Positions 44,606 through 52,660 of a stretch of DNA of 64,000 nucleotides are shown here, one piece after another. Position numbers and translations under genes: made by a program. Position 1 is the first letter of the stretch, and each line of letters opens with the position of its first letter. Under the pieces are notes generated by a model, which made no database searches, was not told the DNA's origin, and saw only the letters and a list, made by a program, of their open reading frames with translations. This DNA is from Candidatus Jordarchaeales archaeon (lineage in GTDB: Archaea; Asgardarchaeota; Jordiarchaeia; Jordiarchaeales; Freyrarchaeaceae), in the NCBI GenBank assembly GCA_038889235.1, contig JAWAHN010000003.1, positions 319,673-383,672 on the forward strand. The letters run 5' to 3'.

Positions 44606-46132
44606 TCATTCCTCTAGTTTCATGCCACAGTAGGGGCAGTAATCACACCCTTCAGCTAGAACGTTCCCACAAAACCGGCACGTAAACGCCCGCGTAACAT
44701 ACCACCCTGGCACCCCGCCACCTAAATTGTAGAACCAGAAAGTCAGTCCAACCGTGCGAATGACCAAAGCAATGCTCAACAGGAAACTCGTTAGTAGGCA
44801 TCCACCGAGTATGGATGGGGAAACAAATGCTACAAGGTTGAAATCTAGGGGCGGATGGAGAAATAGTAGCGGCAGCATGGGAAGCATGAAGGCCAAAGTT
44901 AGGACGGCGAGAACTGGTGAAGACGCCGTTAAAAACGTAAAATATGCAATTGAGACGATTGTGAGCGAGACTGCTTCGAGGACCAGTAACACGATGAAAG
45001 TCTTCAGCATTACTCCCGTGGTGAGCTCTCTGCTCCTCCTCAGCGCTTCCCTCACTCCGGTTCCCTCTACAATGACCGCTTGTGGAGCCAAGGCGTAAAT
45101 CACCGAGAAGAATATCCCAGGTACTATTAGTAGGAGCAAGCCTAAATTAACTACGAGTTTTACTACTATTATTGTTGCTGCGAGTTTGAAGAAGCGCTTG
45201 ACGCTTAACTGCAAGCTTTTAAGCAGCATAGGTCTCCCCTGAGACGCTACCCCGTATGCGAAAGCTACGGCAAACCCTAAGACGAGAACCCACAAAGCGA
45301 AGGCAGCTAGAAGCGATACCACAGTGAGAGCGAGGAAGAAGGAGAACGAGGCAGCTGGCAGGCCTACATGCTGAAGTGCTAAGTAGGGTGACATTAGGAG
45401 GAGTGATAGCGTGGGCAAGAGACTATGTACTAGGAGTAGGAGGCCCATTGGAAGCATCACGTATGACAGTGTTACTGGAGTAAGCTTGAACGCTCCAATG
45501 AGCACGCCCCCGACTCCTGTAAAGGAGGGCTGAGTCAGCCTAGAAAACCCCCCGACTACAGCGAAAGCTAATATGATGAAACCCAATATGAGTATGAAGC
45601 GGAACAGAGTGGTGAACGGATTCTCATGGGGCAATGTGAAGGCAACATTGCTTTGAACCATTAGCAGCGCGGGCTGGTCTCCCTGGTTTTCCCACAAAAC
45701 TATCAGAAGGTAATAGTTCTTGGTTATCGGGGTGAGGACAAAAGTCGTCGACAGTATTTCAGTGTCGAGGAGTACGTCAAACGGAAGCGAAGTGGAGACC
45801 GTGTCTAGCCTGGTGGGGTGGACACCGTAAACCTTGAACTTTAAAGGCTGGTTTGACACCGTTACTCCAAAAACGCAGCTTAGCGGGGAAGGGAGTGCCA
45901 GAAACGTGAAAACACTTTCTTTTGGAGGAAGGTAGACTAGGGAGAAGCCTTCCGAGGGAGTATTTGGAAGGTAGGGTAAAGGCATGATGTAGGAGGGGTA
46001 CATGTAACAGGACGTGTAAAAGGTTACATTAGGGGAAACAGAGAGAGCGAAAAGAGAAAACAGGATCAAAGCAATGGACAGGAGCATGGAAGCCTTGTGA
46101 ATCCCGCTAAATGACCGCGCGGAGCCAGACAT
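44606..46132 (-). CDS. Large membrane protein with C-terminal zinc ribbon
   Basis: A 508-residue protein. An N-terminal helix (residues 13-33) is followed by a ~130-residue extracytoplasmic beta-rich domain, then at least seven transmembrane helices from about residue 185 to 475 (FILILGFIILAFAVVGG, LGLLLLIVPGIFFSVIYALA). A cytoplasmic zinc ribbon CRFCG...CPYCG closes the protein at residues 486-503. The LLLLIVPGIFF block and following ALRRSRELTTG resemble glycerophosphoryl-diester-phosphodiesterase-type membrane domains of unknown role. It is a single gene, convergent with the HDAC-like gene. Confidence 0.7.
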   Translation of the reverse strand: MSGSARSFSGIHKASMLLSIALILFSLFALSVSPNVTFYTSCYMYPSYIMPLPYLPNTPSEGFSLVYLPPKESVFTFLALPSPLSCVFGVTVSNQPLKFKVYGVHPTRLDTVSTSLPFDVLLDTEILSTTFVLTPITKNYYLLIVLWENQGDQPALLMVQSNVAFTLPHENPFTTLFRFILILGFIILAFAVVGGFSRLTQPSFTGVGGVLIGAFKLTPVTLSYVMLPMGLLLLVHSLLPTLSLLLMSPYLALQHVGLPAASFSFFLALTVVSLLAAFALWVLVLGFAVAFAYGVASQGRPMLLKSLQLSVKRFFKLAATIIVVKLVVNLGLLLLIVPGIFFSVIYALAPQAVIVEGTGVREALRRSRELTTGVMLKTFIVLLVLEAVSLTIVSIAYFTFLTASSPVLAVLTLAFMLPMLPLLFLHPPLDFNLVAFVSPSILGGCLLTSFLLSIALVIRTVGLTFWFYNLGGGVPGWYVTRAFTCRFCGNVLAEGCDYCPYCGMKLEE

Positions 46133-46361
46133 AAAACCACCATACCGCAGCTTCTAACCCATGAGGCAGGAAAACCAGGCGTCAGCAGCTAGTCAACGTT
46201 TACCCGGACAAGAGTTGCAACAGCTGCCCACACGTGCCCCTCAATCCCCCTGAGATCCCTCCGGAGACTTCCACCCTGTGACGGGCCATTTAAAATAAAA
46301 AACTTTTCTATTCCTTCAAGTACCAGAGTTAGGGGAGTAGCTGGAGCACTAGCCCGGCGGC

Positions 46362-47183
46362 TTAGAGAGGTCTAGCTACCTGTGAAGCCACCAGTATCTT
46401 CTTCGACACACGTTCTCTTTCCCTTAACTGCCTAAGAAGCTCCCTATCTATAGCTTCCTTGACCGCGCTCCTGATAGCGTAGCCTCCGATGTGAAGATAA
46501 GTGTCACCTATCGTCTTGTCGTACTGCATGGACGCAGTGCACGGGTAGGCATGGTGTGCTTCAGCTATCCTCTCGTTCAGCCTATAGATCCTCGTCAGTT
46601 TTATCTGTTGCATGACGTAGAAAGTGCTCCCGCAGGGCGCTGTTCTGACGACGCGACCCCTCACTATCATATCTCCCTCAATCTCGACTTCGACGACTGG
46701 CCTGCCAACCCTACACTCCCTGACGAAGCGGTCTATTATGTCGCCCGTCCCCCTCTCGTCTAGGGTGCAAAAAGGCCTAGGGAAGGCGCTCACAACACCC
46801 TTCTCTTCAAGACTTTTCTCCACCTGCTTCTGCAAGCCAACCGGGCACCAGCTTCCATCTTCAATGGGAACTATAACCCCCTTAGCCCCCATGACCTCAG
46901 CTAAACTGGATACACTTGCAAGAATATCATGGTGCACTCCAACAACGATTAGCAGGTCGCATTTCGGTGCGTCTCTTGGAAAGTATTCTTCTGGGTTTTC
47001 CAAGAAAGGGGGAGTGTCCCGGGGGACTCTGTGAAGACCGTAGATGTATCCTGCAAAAGAGCCATATTCGCGTCTACAGTGTTCACACGCGTCACCACAA
47101 GAAGTGCAAAACGTGGAAAAGTTTATGAGGTTGCCAGCGACCTTTTCCCCAAAATCGTCCCCATAAAGGATGTATATCTTCAA
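46362..47183 (-). CDS. DUF166 family protein
   Basis: A 273-residue archaeal protein of the DUF166 family. It begins KIYILYGDDFGEKVAGNLIN and has the cysteine-rich FCTSCGDACEHCRREY, which is likely to bind a metal or cluster. Later it has VVGVHHDIL, WCPVGLQKQVEKSLEE and YVMQQIKLTRIYRLNE. Some databases label the family thymidylate-synthase-like; I see no evidence here for that reaction. Orphan gene. Confidence 0.75.
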   Translation of the reverse strand: MKIYILYGDDFGEKVAGNLINFSTFCTSCGDACEHCRREYGSFAGYIYGLHRVPRDTPPFLENPEEYFPRDAPKCDLLIVVGVHHDILASVSSLAEVMGAKGVIVPIEDGSWCPVGLQKQVEKSLEEKGVVSAFPRPFCTLDERGTGDIIDRFVRECRVGRPVVEVEIEGDMIVRGRVVRTAPCGSTFYVMQQIKLTRIYRLNERIAEAHHAYPCTASMQYDKTIGDTYLHIGGYAIRSAVKEAIDRELLRQLRERERVSKKILVASQVARPL

Positions 47184-47613
47184 AAATGAACCCTCTCAAA
47201 CTTATCCAAAGAAAAGGATCCGTCAATAAAATATATAATTATTGACAATAATTCCTAAATTTATGCCGCATTTTTGTAATAAAATATTAGCAGGATTTTG
47301 CGGGGACAATTTAGCTTCGGTTAAAGTGCATCCACAATTGAAGGGTTAAGACCTCTCTAAAAACCTTTGAAGGAGCTTTTGTGTGAAGACCTCCTGGGCG
47401 TAGACCGAGCTTGGGCTTGCATAGACAGAGCAGAGACCCCTGGCGAGCTTTTTGGTAGAGGTGGCTATTCAGGTGTTCTATAGACGCTGGAAGTGAAGTC
47501 TGGGTCTTGCGAGATTCGATCAGCTACACCGTTCCGGCTTAAGAAACATTTATTTCTGCTTTTCTAGCTTTTTACGAGAATGTGAAAGGATATTTGTGGA
47601 GGGGCTAGGAGAG
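47184..47613. other. Divergent intergenic region
   Basis: About 430 bases between DUF166 and the MoaD-like gene. The AT-rich segment 47225-47295 (TAAAATATATAATTATTGAC) is a good candidate promoter for DUF166. No gene recognised. Confidence 0.4.
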
Positions 47614-47901
47614 GTGAAGGTTAAGGTTGCATTTATTCACGTGATAGCTAAGGAGGTTGGGGTGAGGGAGGAGGAGGTTGAAGTTGAAGGAGGCGCGAGC
47701 CTGAAGGATTTGCTCGATTTGCTGGTTAGGAGGCATGGTGAAGCCTTCAAGAAGTATGTCTATGACAGCGATAAAGGTGAGGTTAGGGGGTACGCCATAG
47801 TAACTGTGAACGGGAACGTGGTTCAAAGAAGTAGAGTGAGAGACGTTAAGTTGAATGAGGGGGACCGAGTGTTCTTCGGAATAGGTGCAGGTGGAGGGTG
47901 A
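47614..47901 (+). CDS. MoaD/ThiS-family sulfur-carrier (beta-grasp) protein
   Basis: A 95-residue ubiquitin-like protein with strands KVKVAFIHVIAKEVG, then GASLKDLLDLLVRRHGEAF, AIVTVNGNVV, and EGDRVFFGIGAGGG. The C-terminal Gly-Gly is the site that is adenylated and thiocarboxylated. Such proteins donate sulfur for molybdopterin or tungstopterin, or act as small archaeal modifiers. I prefer GTG 47614 (GGAGGGG 9 bases upstream); GTG 47596 with AAGGA is an alternative. No moa genes are adjacent, so the pathway is not fixed. Confidence 0.85.
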   Translation: MKVKVAFIHVIAKEVGVREEEVEVEGGASLKDLLDLLVRRHGEAFKKYVYDSDKGEVRGYAIVTVNGNVVQRSRVRDVKLNEGDRVFFGIGAGGG

Positions 47902-48138
47902 TCGGTCTAAGAACACAAAAAAGCTGCTACTTCATCTAGGTCTAAGAATCCCGGGTTTAAAGTCCCCCAAACTGGGGGTGTTTGCACTGCCAAGTTTGTA
48001 GTCTATGCTTTGAGGGAACGTCTGCTTAACCTAGGGTCATGCGCGTCCTTTTCGGGGGCTGACCTATGTCGGGTGGACTTTCCTCTGGCGTAGGGGTGAG
48101 GCTTCCGGAAACTTGCCTACCTTGCCCAGCTACTATTT

Positions 48139-48723
48139 TTATTTTTGCTGCCAGAAGTTGCCCTTGTAATGTTGTACCGCTGGGCACCCTAGACACTTGT
48201 TCTTCTGGAAGTACTGGCAGTCCTTGCACTTGGTCTTGGAGCCGCACGGAGGGGACTCTACAGGTTTAAAGTTCATTTTCAGTGGAACTATGAAGCTCCT
48301 GACGGCTGATATCACAATGTTGAACTCCACACTTTGAACATTGCTGTTCGGCCTAATGTGTGAGTCGACTATTGTTTCTATAGTTTCAATGTTTTCCCCT
48401 ACGAATAGCATGCAAACATTGCTCCTCCCCGACACTAGGAATCCATTTACAAAGTAGGGGCAGTCCTTGAAGCTTTCGAGGAGCTCCAAGGGGTTCTTTG
48501 CGGTGATCTCTACTTTCGCCAGGTAGAGGCCAACCTTCGTTGGGTCCACGCCCACAACCTTCGACAGAACACCTGAGGCTTTAAGCTTCCTCAACCTTAC
48601 AGCGACTGAGGGCTGAGAAATCCCTATCTGCTCCGCTATGTACTCCTGAGGGGCGTCGGGGTTTTCACCCAAGATGGTCAAAATAGCCTTATCCTTATTG
48701 TCCAGCTTGACGAAGAGAGACAT
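48139..48723 (-). CDS. Lrp/AsnC-family regulator with C-terminal cysteine cluster
   Basis: A 194-residue transcription regulator. Residues 5-60 carry the HTH (NKDKAILTILGENPDAPQEY, QPSVAVRLRKLKASGVL), and residues about 65-145 a RAM ligand-binding domain (YLAKVEITAKNPLELLES). An unusual tail of about 35 residues has the pattern C-x5-C-x2-C-x7-C-x2-C (CGSKTKCKDC, KCLGCPA), suited to bind Zn or an Fe-S cluster. ATG 48723 (MSLFVKLDNKDKA) fits the family start; the frame to 48765 adds 14 residues. An inverted repeat and TATA-like box lie upstream. It could act as a redox- or metal-responsive Lrp. Confidence 0.85.
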   Translation of the reverse strand: MSLFVKLDNKDKAILTILGENPDAPQEYIAEQIGISQPSVAVRLRKLKASGVLSKVVGVDPTKVGLYLAKVEITAKNPLELLESFKDCPYFVNGFLVSGRSNVCMLFVGENIETIETIVDSHIRPNSNVQSVEFNIVISAVRSFIVPLKMNFKPVESPPCGSKTKCKDCQYFQKNKCLGCPAVQHYKGNFWQQK

Positions 48724-48782
48724 GGGGAACACCCTCGGGCGAACAACCGCCACTCCATTAGCCAATACAATCTGAGACTTAA

Positions 48783-48815
48783 TAAGATATAATGGTTTAT
48801 TACATCTAAGTAATA
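48783..48815 (-). promoter_or_regulatory. Promoter and candidate operator of the Lrp gene
   Basis: On the reverse strand a TTATATCTTA TATA-like box (48783-48792) lies about 60 bases before ATG 48723. Directly upstream is an inverted repeat TATTAC-N6-GTAATA (48798-48815), a size and AT-rich character usual for Lrp-type operators. Autoregulation is inferred. Confidence 0.5.
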
Positions 48816-49015
48816 CAACATATAGATAAGTGGTGCCCTTTGACTGTTTTCAATAACATTGAAGCTTGCCCGGGGTTATGTGGCTCCTCGGCCTGTTTTT
48901 ACGGATTTCGCTTTAGTGGCGAATTCTTTAAAAAGCTCTGCGGGTAACTGAGATGGAAGAAAGCGTCGGGGATGACAAATAGTTAGAGAGAACGTTTAGC
49001 TCTAGGTGGTTTACC

Positions 49016-49813
49016 ATGGAGTTTGAAAAAGTGTTAAAAGAAGTTGACGAGGTCACAATTACTAGAGCGATCATAAAGTCTGCGTCCGAGGATTGGGTTA
49101 GGATCGCTGATTCGGATGCCGTGGTAGTCGGCGCCGGTCCTTCGGGGCTAACGGCGGCCAGGTACATTGCAGAGGCTGGTTTTAGGACCGTGGTGTTTGA
49201 GAGGCGGCTGTCGTACGGTGGGGGTATAGGTGGGGGCGGCATGCTTTGGCACAAGGTGGTGGTTTCCCAGCCCGCTGACGAGATACTCAGGGATATCGGG
49301 TGCAGGCTTGAGGAGGCAGCTGAGGGAGTGTACGTTGTGGATGCAGCTGAGATGCTTGCTCGCCTAGCTACCGCTGCTGTGGATGCTGGAGCCAAGGTGA
49401 TATTCGGTGTTACAGTTGAGGACCTCATGTACACGCCGAACCCGTTAAGGGTGACGGGTGTTGTTGTGCAATGGAGCGCTGTAGGCCTCGCGGGGCTCCA
49501 CGTGGACCCTGTGGCTGTCAGGGCTAGAGCGGTGATAGACTGCACAGGACACGACGCTGAAGTTCTGAGGGTCGCCTCAAAGAAGATACCTGAACTCAAC
49601 TTGGAGATTGTCGGTGAGAGGTCGATGAACGCGCCTTACGGTGAGAGGTTCGTGGTTGAAAAGACAGGGGAGGTGTGCCCGGGCCTTTACGTTTCGGGGA
49701 TGGCTGTCTGCGCCCTATATGGTGGTCCGAGGATGGGGCCTATTTTCAGCGGAATGCTGCTTTCCGGCAGGAAGGTTGCCAGGGAGGTCGTCAAGCGTCT
49801 GAGCGAGTCCTAA
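49016..49813 (+). CDS. thi4: Thiazole synthase Thi4 (ADP-thiazole synthase)
   Basis: Makes the thiazole moiety of thiamin from NAD, glycine and sulfur. The 265-residue protein has the dinucleotide fold VVVGAGPSGLTAARY (GxGxxG at 39-44), the ERRLSYGGGIGGGGML loop, and GLHVDPVAVRA in which His162 stands where suicidal eukaryotic enzymes have Cys. Archaeal His-type Thi4 proteins are catalytic and use free sulfide. MAVCALYGGPRMGPIF closes the family pattern. AGGTGG lies 7 bases before ATG 49016. Its 3' end overlaps the convergent QueF-like gene by 23 bases. Confidence 0.92.
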   Translation: MEFEKVLKEVDEVTITRAIIKSASEDWVRIADSDAVVVGAGPSGLTAARYIAEAGFRTVVFERRLSYGGGIGGGGMLWHKVVVSQPADEILRDIGCRLEEAAEGVYVVDAAEMLARLATAAVDAGAKVIFGVTVEDLMYTPNPLRVTGVVVQWSAVGLAGLHVDPVAVRARAVIDCTGHDAEVLRVASKKIPELNLEIVGERSMNAPYGERFVVEKTGEVCPGLYVSGMAVCALYGGPRMGPIFSGMLLSGRKVAREVVKRLSES

Positions 49814-50564
49814 TGCCCCTCCTCCACTTTTTCGAAACCACCGCCTTGACGCCACTCCTCTCCTCAAAAACCGCCTCTACCTCCACCAGCTCCGGCTCGA
49901 CAGCGTTCACTATGTCGCTTAGAATGGTTGATACAACCTCCTCGTGGTGCATGCGCCTCTCCTTGAAGGTTTCGAAGTAGTCTTTGAGCGACTCGTACTC
50001 TATCAGCCTGCTTGCAGGAGAGTACTTGATCTTTATGGCCGCCCTGTCAGGGGTGCCTGTGACGGGGCATATGCATGCAAACCCTTCGTAGGTGAAGGTA
50101 GCCTCGTGCTCGCCCTGAAAGTTTGGAATGGTCCTCAGCCTCACCCGCTTCTTCCCGAGCTCTTCGAGGAGCGAGAGGAGCTCACTTGGTGACCGAGCCA
50201 TGGCACTCGCTATGTAGAGGGGCCACGGCGACCTGACCTTCTCGGGACAGTAAGCTATGACTTGCTTGCCGGCGAGGGCTGAGAGGAGCGCTTCAACCGT
50301 CGCCCCGAAGCTCGGCTTAGTGGCTATAAGGACGATGACGTCAGCCTCCCTGCACCTCTCAATGTCCTTCGTGACTATCTCACGGCACAACTCCGGTTTG
50401 TCTCTGAAGTCATCCACGCCACCATAGTCGGCGCCGGCAAACTGGTCTATGACATTGTATCCAGCAGACCTTATGACGTCTTGGAGCCTGAGGATCTCGT
50501 CCTTTCCACCGTACCCGACCGAGCCGCAAACTAGAACCTTAAGCCTGCCGCTCAACCAGCTCAC
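49791..50564 (-). CDS. Nucleoside 2-deoxyribosyltransferase-like domain fused to QueF-like (archaeosine synthase type) domain
   Basis: A 257-residue fusion. Residues 8-115 look like a nucleoside deoxyribosyltransferase/DUF4406-type Rossmann domain: KVLVCGSVGYGGKDEILRL, READVIVLIATKPSFGATVE (E91 at the nucleophile position) and GKQVIAYCPEK. Residues 142-230 are QueF/QueF-L: PNFQGEHEATFTYEG, ICPVTGTPDRAA with C166 and D173, the ESLKDYFETF motif (191-200) and HHEEVVSTIL. QueF-like proteins in Thermoproteota convert preQ0 in tRNA to archaeosine; true QueF reduces preQ0. The amidinotransferase role is favoured by lineage. Convergent with thi4. Confidence 0.8.
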   Translation of the reverse strand: MSWLSGRLKVLVCGSVGYGGKDEILRLQDVIRSAGYNVIDQFAGADYGGVDDFRDKPELCREIVTKDIERCREADVIVLIATKPSFGATVEALLSALAGKQVIAYCPEKVRSPWPLYIASAMARSPSELLSLLEELGKKRVRLRTIPNFQGEHEATFTYEGFACICPVTGTPDRAAIKIKYSPASRLIEYESLKDYFETFKERRMHHEEVVSTILSDIVNAVEPELVEVEAVFEERSGVKAVVSKKWRRGIRTRSDA

Positions 50565-50737
50565 CGAGTGGAGGAGAAAACCTCTGGGAGAATTAAATCT
50601 GCCGAGCTGGGTACGCTAAGTTTACTGGGCGCACAATGAACCCTTCAGGGGGTGCCACTCGTAGTTTTAATCGTGACATTTTTAGGGCAGGTTGACAGGG
50701 GGATTTCATGTACACCTTATGAGACGGAGGGTTCAAA

Positions 50738-51502
50738 GTGGAAGTTTGGCGCTATATAGACTTCGACATAGTCGATCCGCCAACCAGCGGAGCTTTAGCT
50801 GAAGCAATCTTAATTGCGCGCTCCGAGGGAAAGTGTCCGGACACCTTCTTCATCTACAGAAGAAAGCCGCCGGCGGTCTCCATAGGATACTTCCAATCGG
50901 TGAGCAACACTGTCAACATTGAAGCATGCCGCAGGCTTGGAGTAGAGGTAAGCAGGAGGATAACGGGTGGCGGCGCCATATACTCGGACGAGAACGGGAT
51001 AATATACAGCATAGTGGTGAGCGAAAGCAACCCAAAGGTTCCAAGGAACATAGCCGAGTCCTACGGCGTACTCTGCAGGGGAATAATCGAGGCACTAAAG
51101 CTATTCGGGCTCGAAGCAGTCTTCCAGCCAGTCAACGACATACTAGTAGAAGGGAGGAAAATAAGTGGAAGCTCACAAACGAGAAGGAAGGGCGTCGTAC
51201 TTCACCACGGGACACTCCTCGTGAAAGCAGACATAGAAACCATGAAGAAAGTGCTCAAAATACCAGAGGAAAAAATGAGCGACAAGCAGGCTAAAAGCCT
51301 TGAAGAAAGAGTCACAAGCCTAGAAAGACTCCTAGGGAGAAAAGTGAGCATAGAAGAAGCCAAAGAAGCAGTGAAAAAAGGATTCGAAAAAGCGTTAAAC
51401 GTAAAGTTCGAGGAAGGAGAACTTACAGACTACGAGAAGAAGCTCGTCGAGCGACTAGTGAAGGAAAAATACTCGCGCGACGAGTGGAACTTCAAGAGGT
51501 AG
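50738..51502 (+). CDS. lplA: Lipoate-protein ligase A family
   Basis: A 254-residue biotin/lipoate ligase-fold enzyme. It has SIGYFQSVSNTVN, the RRITGGGAIYSDENGIIYSI lipoyl-AMP loop and NDILVEGRKISGSSQTRR with the catalytic Lys. GVVLHHGTLLV follows, then a C-terminal accessory helical part (SLEERVTSLERLLGRKVSIE). It attaches lipoate or octanoate to lipoyl-domain proteins such as GcvH. The two radical SAM genes 1.2-4 kb downstream suggest that it works with a LipS1/LipS2-type lipoyl synthase. GTG start 50738. Confidence 0.88.
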   Translation: MEVWRYIDFDIVDPPTSGALAEAILIARSEGKCPDTFFIYRRKPPAVSIGYFQSVSNTVNIEACRRLGVEVSRRITGGGAIYSDENGIIYSIVVSESNPKVPRNIAESYGVLCRGIIEALKLFGLEAVFQPVNDILVEGRKISGSSQTRRKGVVLHHGTLLVKADIETMKKVLKIPEEKMSDKQAKSLEERVTSLERLLGRKVSIEEAKEAVKKGFEKALNVKFEEGELTDYEKKLVERLVKEKYSRDEWNFKR

Positions 51503-51512
51503 AGAAGTAGAG

Positions 51513-51640
51513 GCGGGGGCGGCCCAGAAAAATTCGCGTCTGGGTGGGGGGAGGAGGGAGAGGAGGAGGGAGGGGAGGAGGGAAAACCAGCTGGGCCGCC
51601 CCCGCTGGTTGGAGGGAGGGGAGGAGGGAGGTAAGAGTGA
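51513..51640. repeat. 15-base perfect inverted repeat enclosing a polypurine GGGAGG tract
   Basis: GCGGGGGCGGCCCAG (51513-51527) is exactly complementary to 51591-51605. Between the arms lies a nearly pure G/A tract of about 40 bases of GGAGG/GGGAGG units, and after the right arm a second such tract continues to about 51634. The left arm starts 10 bases after the lplA stop. The structure could form a hairpin terminator and, in the loop, a G-quadruplex. Confidence 0.8.
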
Positions 51641-51763
51641 ATTTTTATTTTTCGTCAAAAAAACAAAGAAGAAGCTCAATATATAAACTTTACGTATTTA
51701 CGTTCTTGAAGAAAATATATCTCTTTATTAATCTTTATACGTGTATTTTTTTACAAACTTAAA

Positions 51764-52648
51764 TTATAGAGGTGACAAAAAACAGGTGTTCTTTTTACTT
51801 TTTTGAGTGGCTTCGTAGATGGCTTCTAGGAACTCTTCGAGCGTTGGGCTCCACTGAAGGTATACTATCATCTTCCTCGTGCCGTGTAAGATCGTTCCTT
51901 GAACGCTTGCCTTGCAGCATCTGACCACGTAGCAGTCGGCTTCCACACGCGCCTTGCGTGCAAGATGGGCGGGGCACATGTCGACCAGCCTTACTTTGAG
52001 CGAGGGGTTTACTTCTCTGAGCGTTGCTAGGGTTACAGGACACCCTAGGAGCGTGTAGTTTCCTTCTATGCTTGCTATTCTCTCGGCGTCCCTGTCGAGG
52101 GTGAGTATGCTGTCTGACTCATCTATCTTGCACGGCGTTATGAGGTTTCTTTCTCCCCTAACTAGGTCGAGTATGTTGACCACGGTTGCTGAGAACTTTG
52201 TGTCGCGTCTCACCAGCCCCTCTGCAACCGCCTTGTTGGCGTAGTCTACTAGTTTTGGGGGTGGGGGTTCCACCTCCACCAAATGGACATGAATCCCCGG
52301 TGGCTCGAAAAAGGCTAGGCCTATGTGTTGATACCTTGCCTTGTATGCCACGCAGCGCACCCTTCCAGCGACGAACTTGGAGGTGGCGGATAAGACCTCT
52401 CTTTTCGATGAGGGGTCGACGTCTATGCTGACGAAGAGTGTTTCGCTCTCACTGCTGGTCTGCTGAACTTCCACTACTTTTCTCAGGAACCCGTCCCCTT
52501 CAGACCTCACTCTAAATGAGCGCCACTCGCCTCCCTCGCCTGCCAACACATACTCTGTCAGATGGAAGATGCGCTTTCCCAAGAGGTCTTCGGCTTCAAC
52601 CTTACCCTCAACTACCTTGACTTTTTGCGGGTGAACTACCTTGGGCAT
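51764..52648 (-). CDS. Conserved-looking protein of unknown function next to a radical SAM enzyme
   Basis: A 294-residue soluble protein I do not recognise. Notable segments are FVSIDVDPSSKREVLSATSK, YQHIGLAFFEPPGIHVHLVE, and a Cys-rich stretch VDMCPAHLARKARVEADCYV followed by VVRCCKAS. Together with LLGCPVTL this gives five cysteines near the C-terminal third, possibly a cluster or thiol site. It starts 12 bases after the radical SAM stop (52661), so it is the second gene of that operon. A role in lipoyl assembly is inferred only from position. ATG 52648 is the first codon of the open frame with a reasonable context. Confidence 0.6.
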   Translation of the reverse strand: MPKVVHPQKVKVVEGKVEAEDLLGKRIFHLTEYVLAGEGGEWRSFRVRSEGDGFLRKVVEVQQTSSESETLFVSIDVDPSSKREVLSATSKFVAGRVRCVAYKARYQHIGLAFFEPPGIHVHLVEVEPPPPKLVDYANKAVAEGLVRRDTKFSATVVNILDLVRGERNLITPCKIDESDSILTLDRDAERIASIEGNYTLLGCPVTLATLREVNPSLKVRLVDMCPAHLARKARVEADCYVVRCCKASVQGTILHGTRKMIVYLQWSPTLEEFLEAIYEATQKSKKNTCFLSPL

Positions 52649-52660
52649 CGCAAACCCACG

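Noticed and set aside
48900-49015. A CTGAGA near 48953 upstream of thi4 suggested a TPP riboswitch
   Set aside because: The other conserved parts (the GAACCTGA...GGATAATGCC..GCG..GGGA region) are absent. One hexamer is not enough.
48928-49599. 223-residue Ser/Thr/Ala-rich reverse open frame inside thi4
   Set aside because: Antisense shadow of a GC-biased gene, without domain signals.
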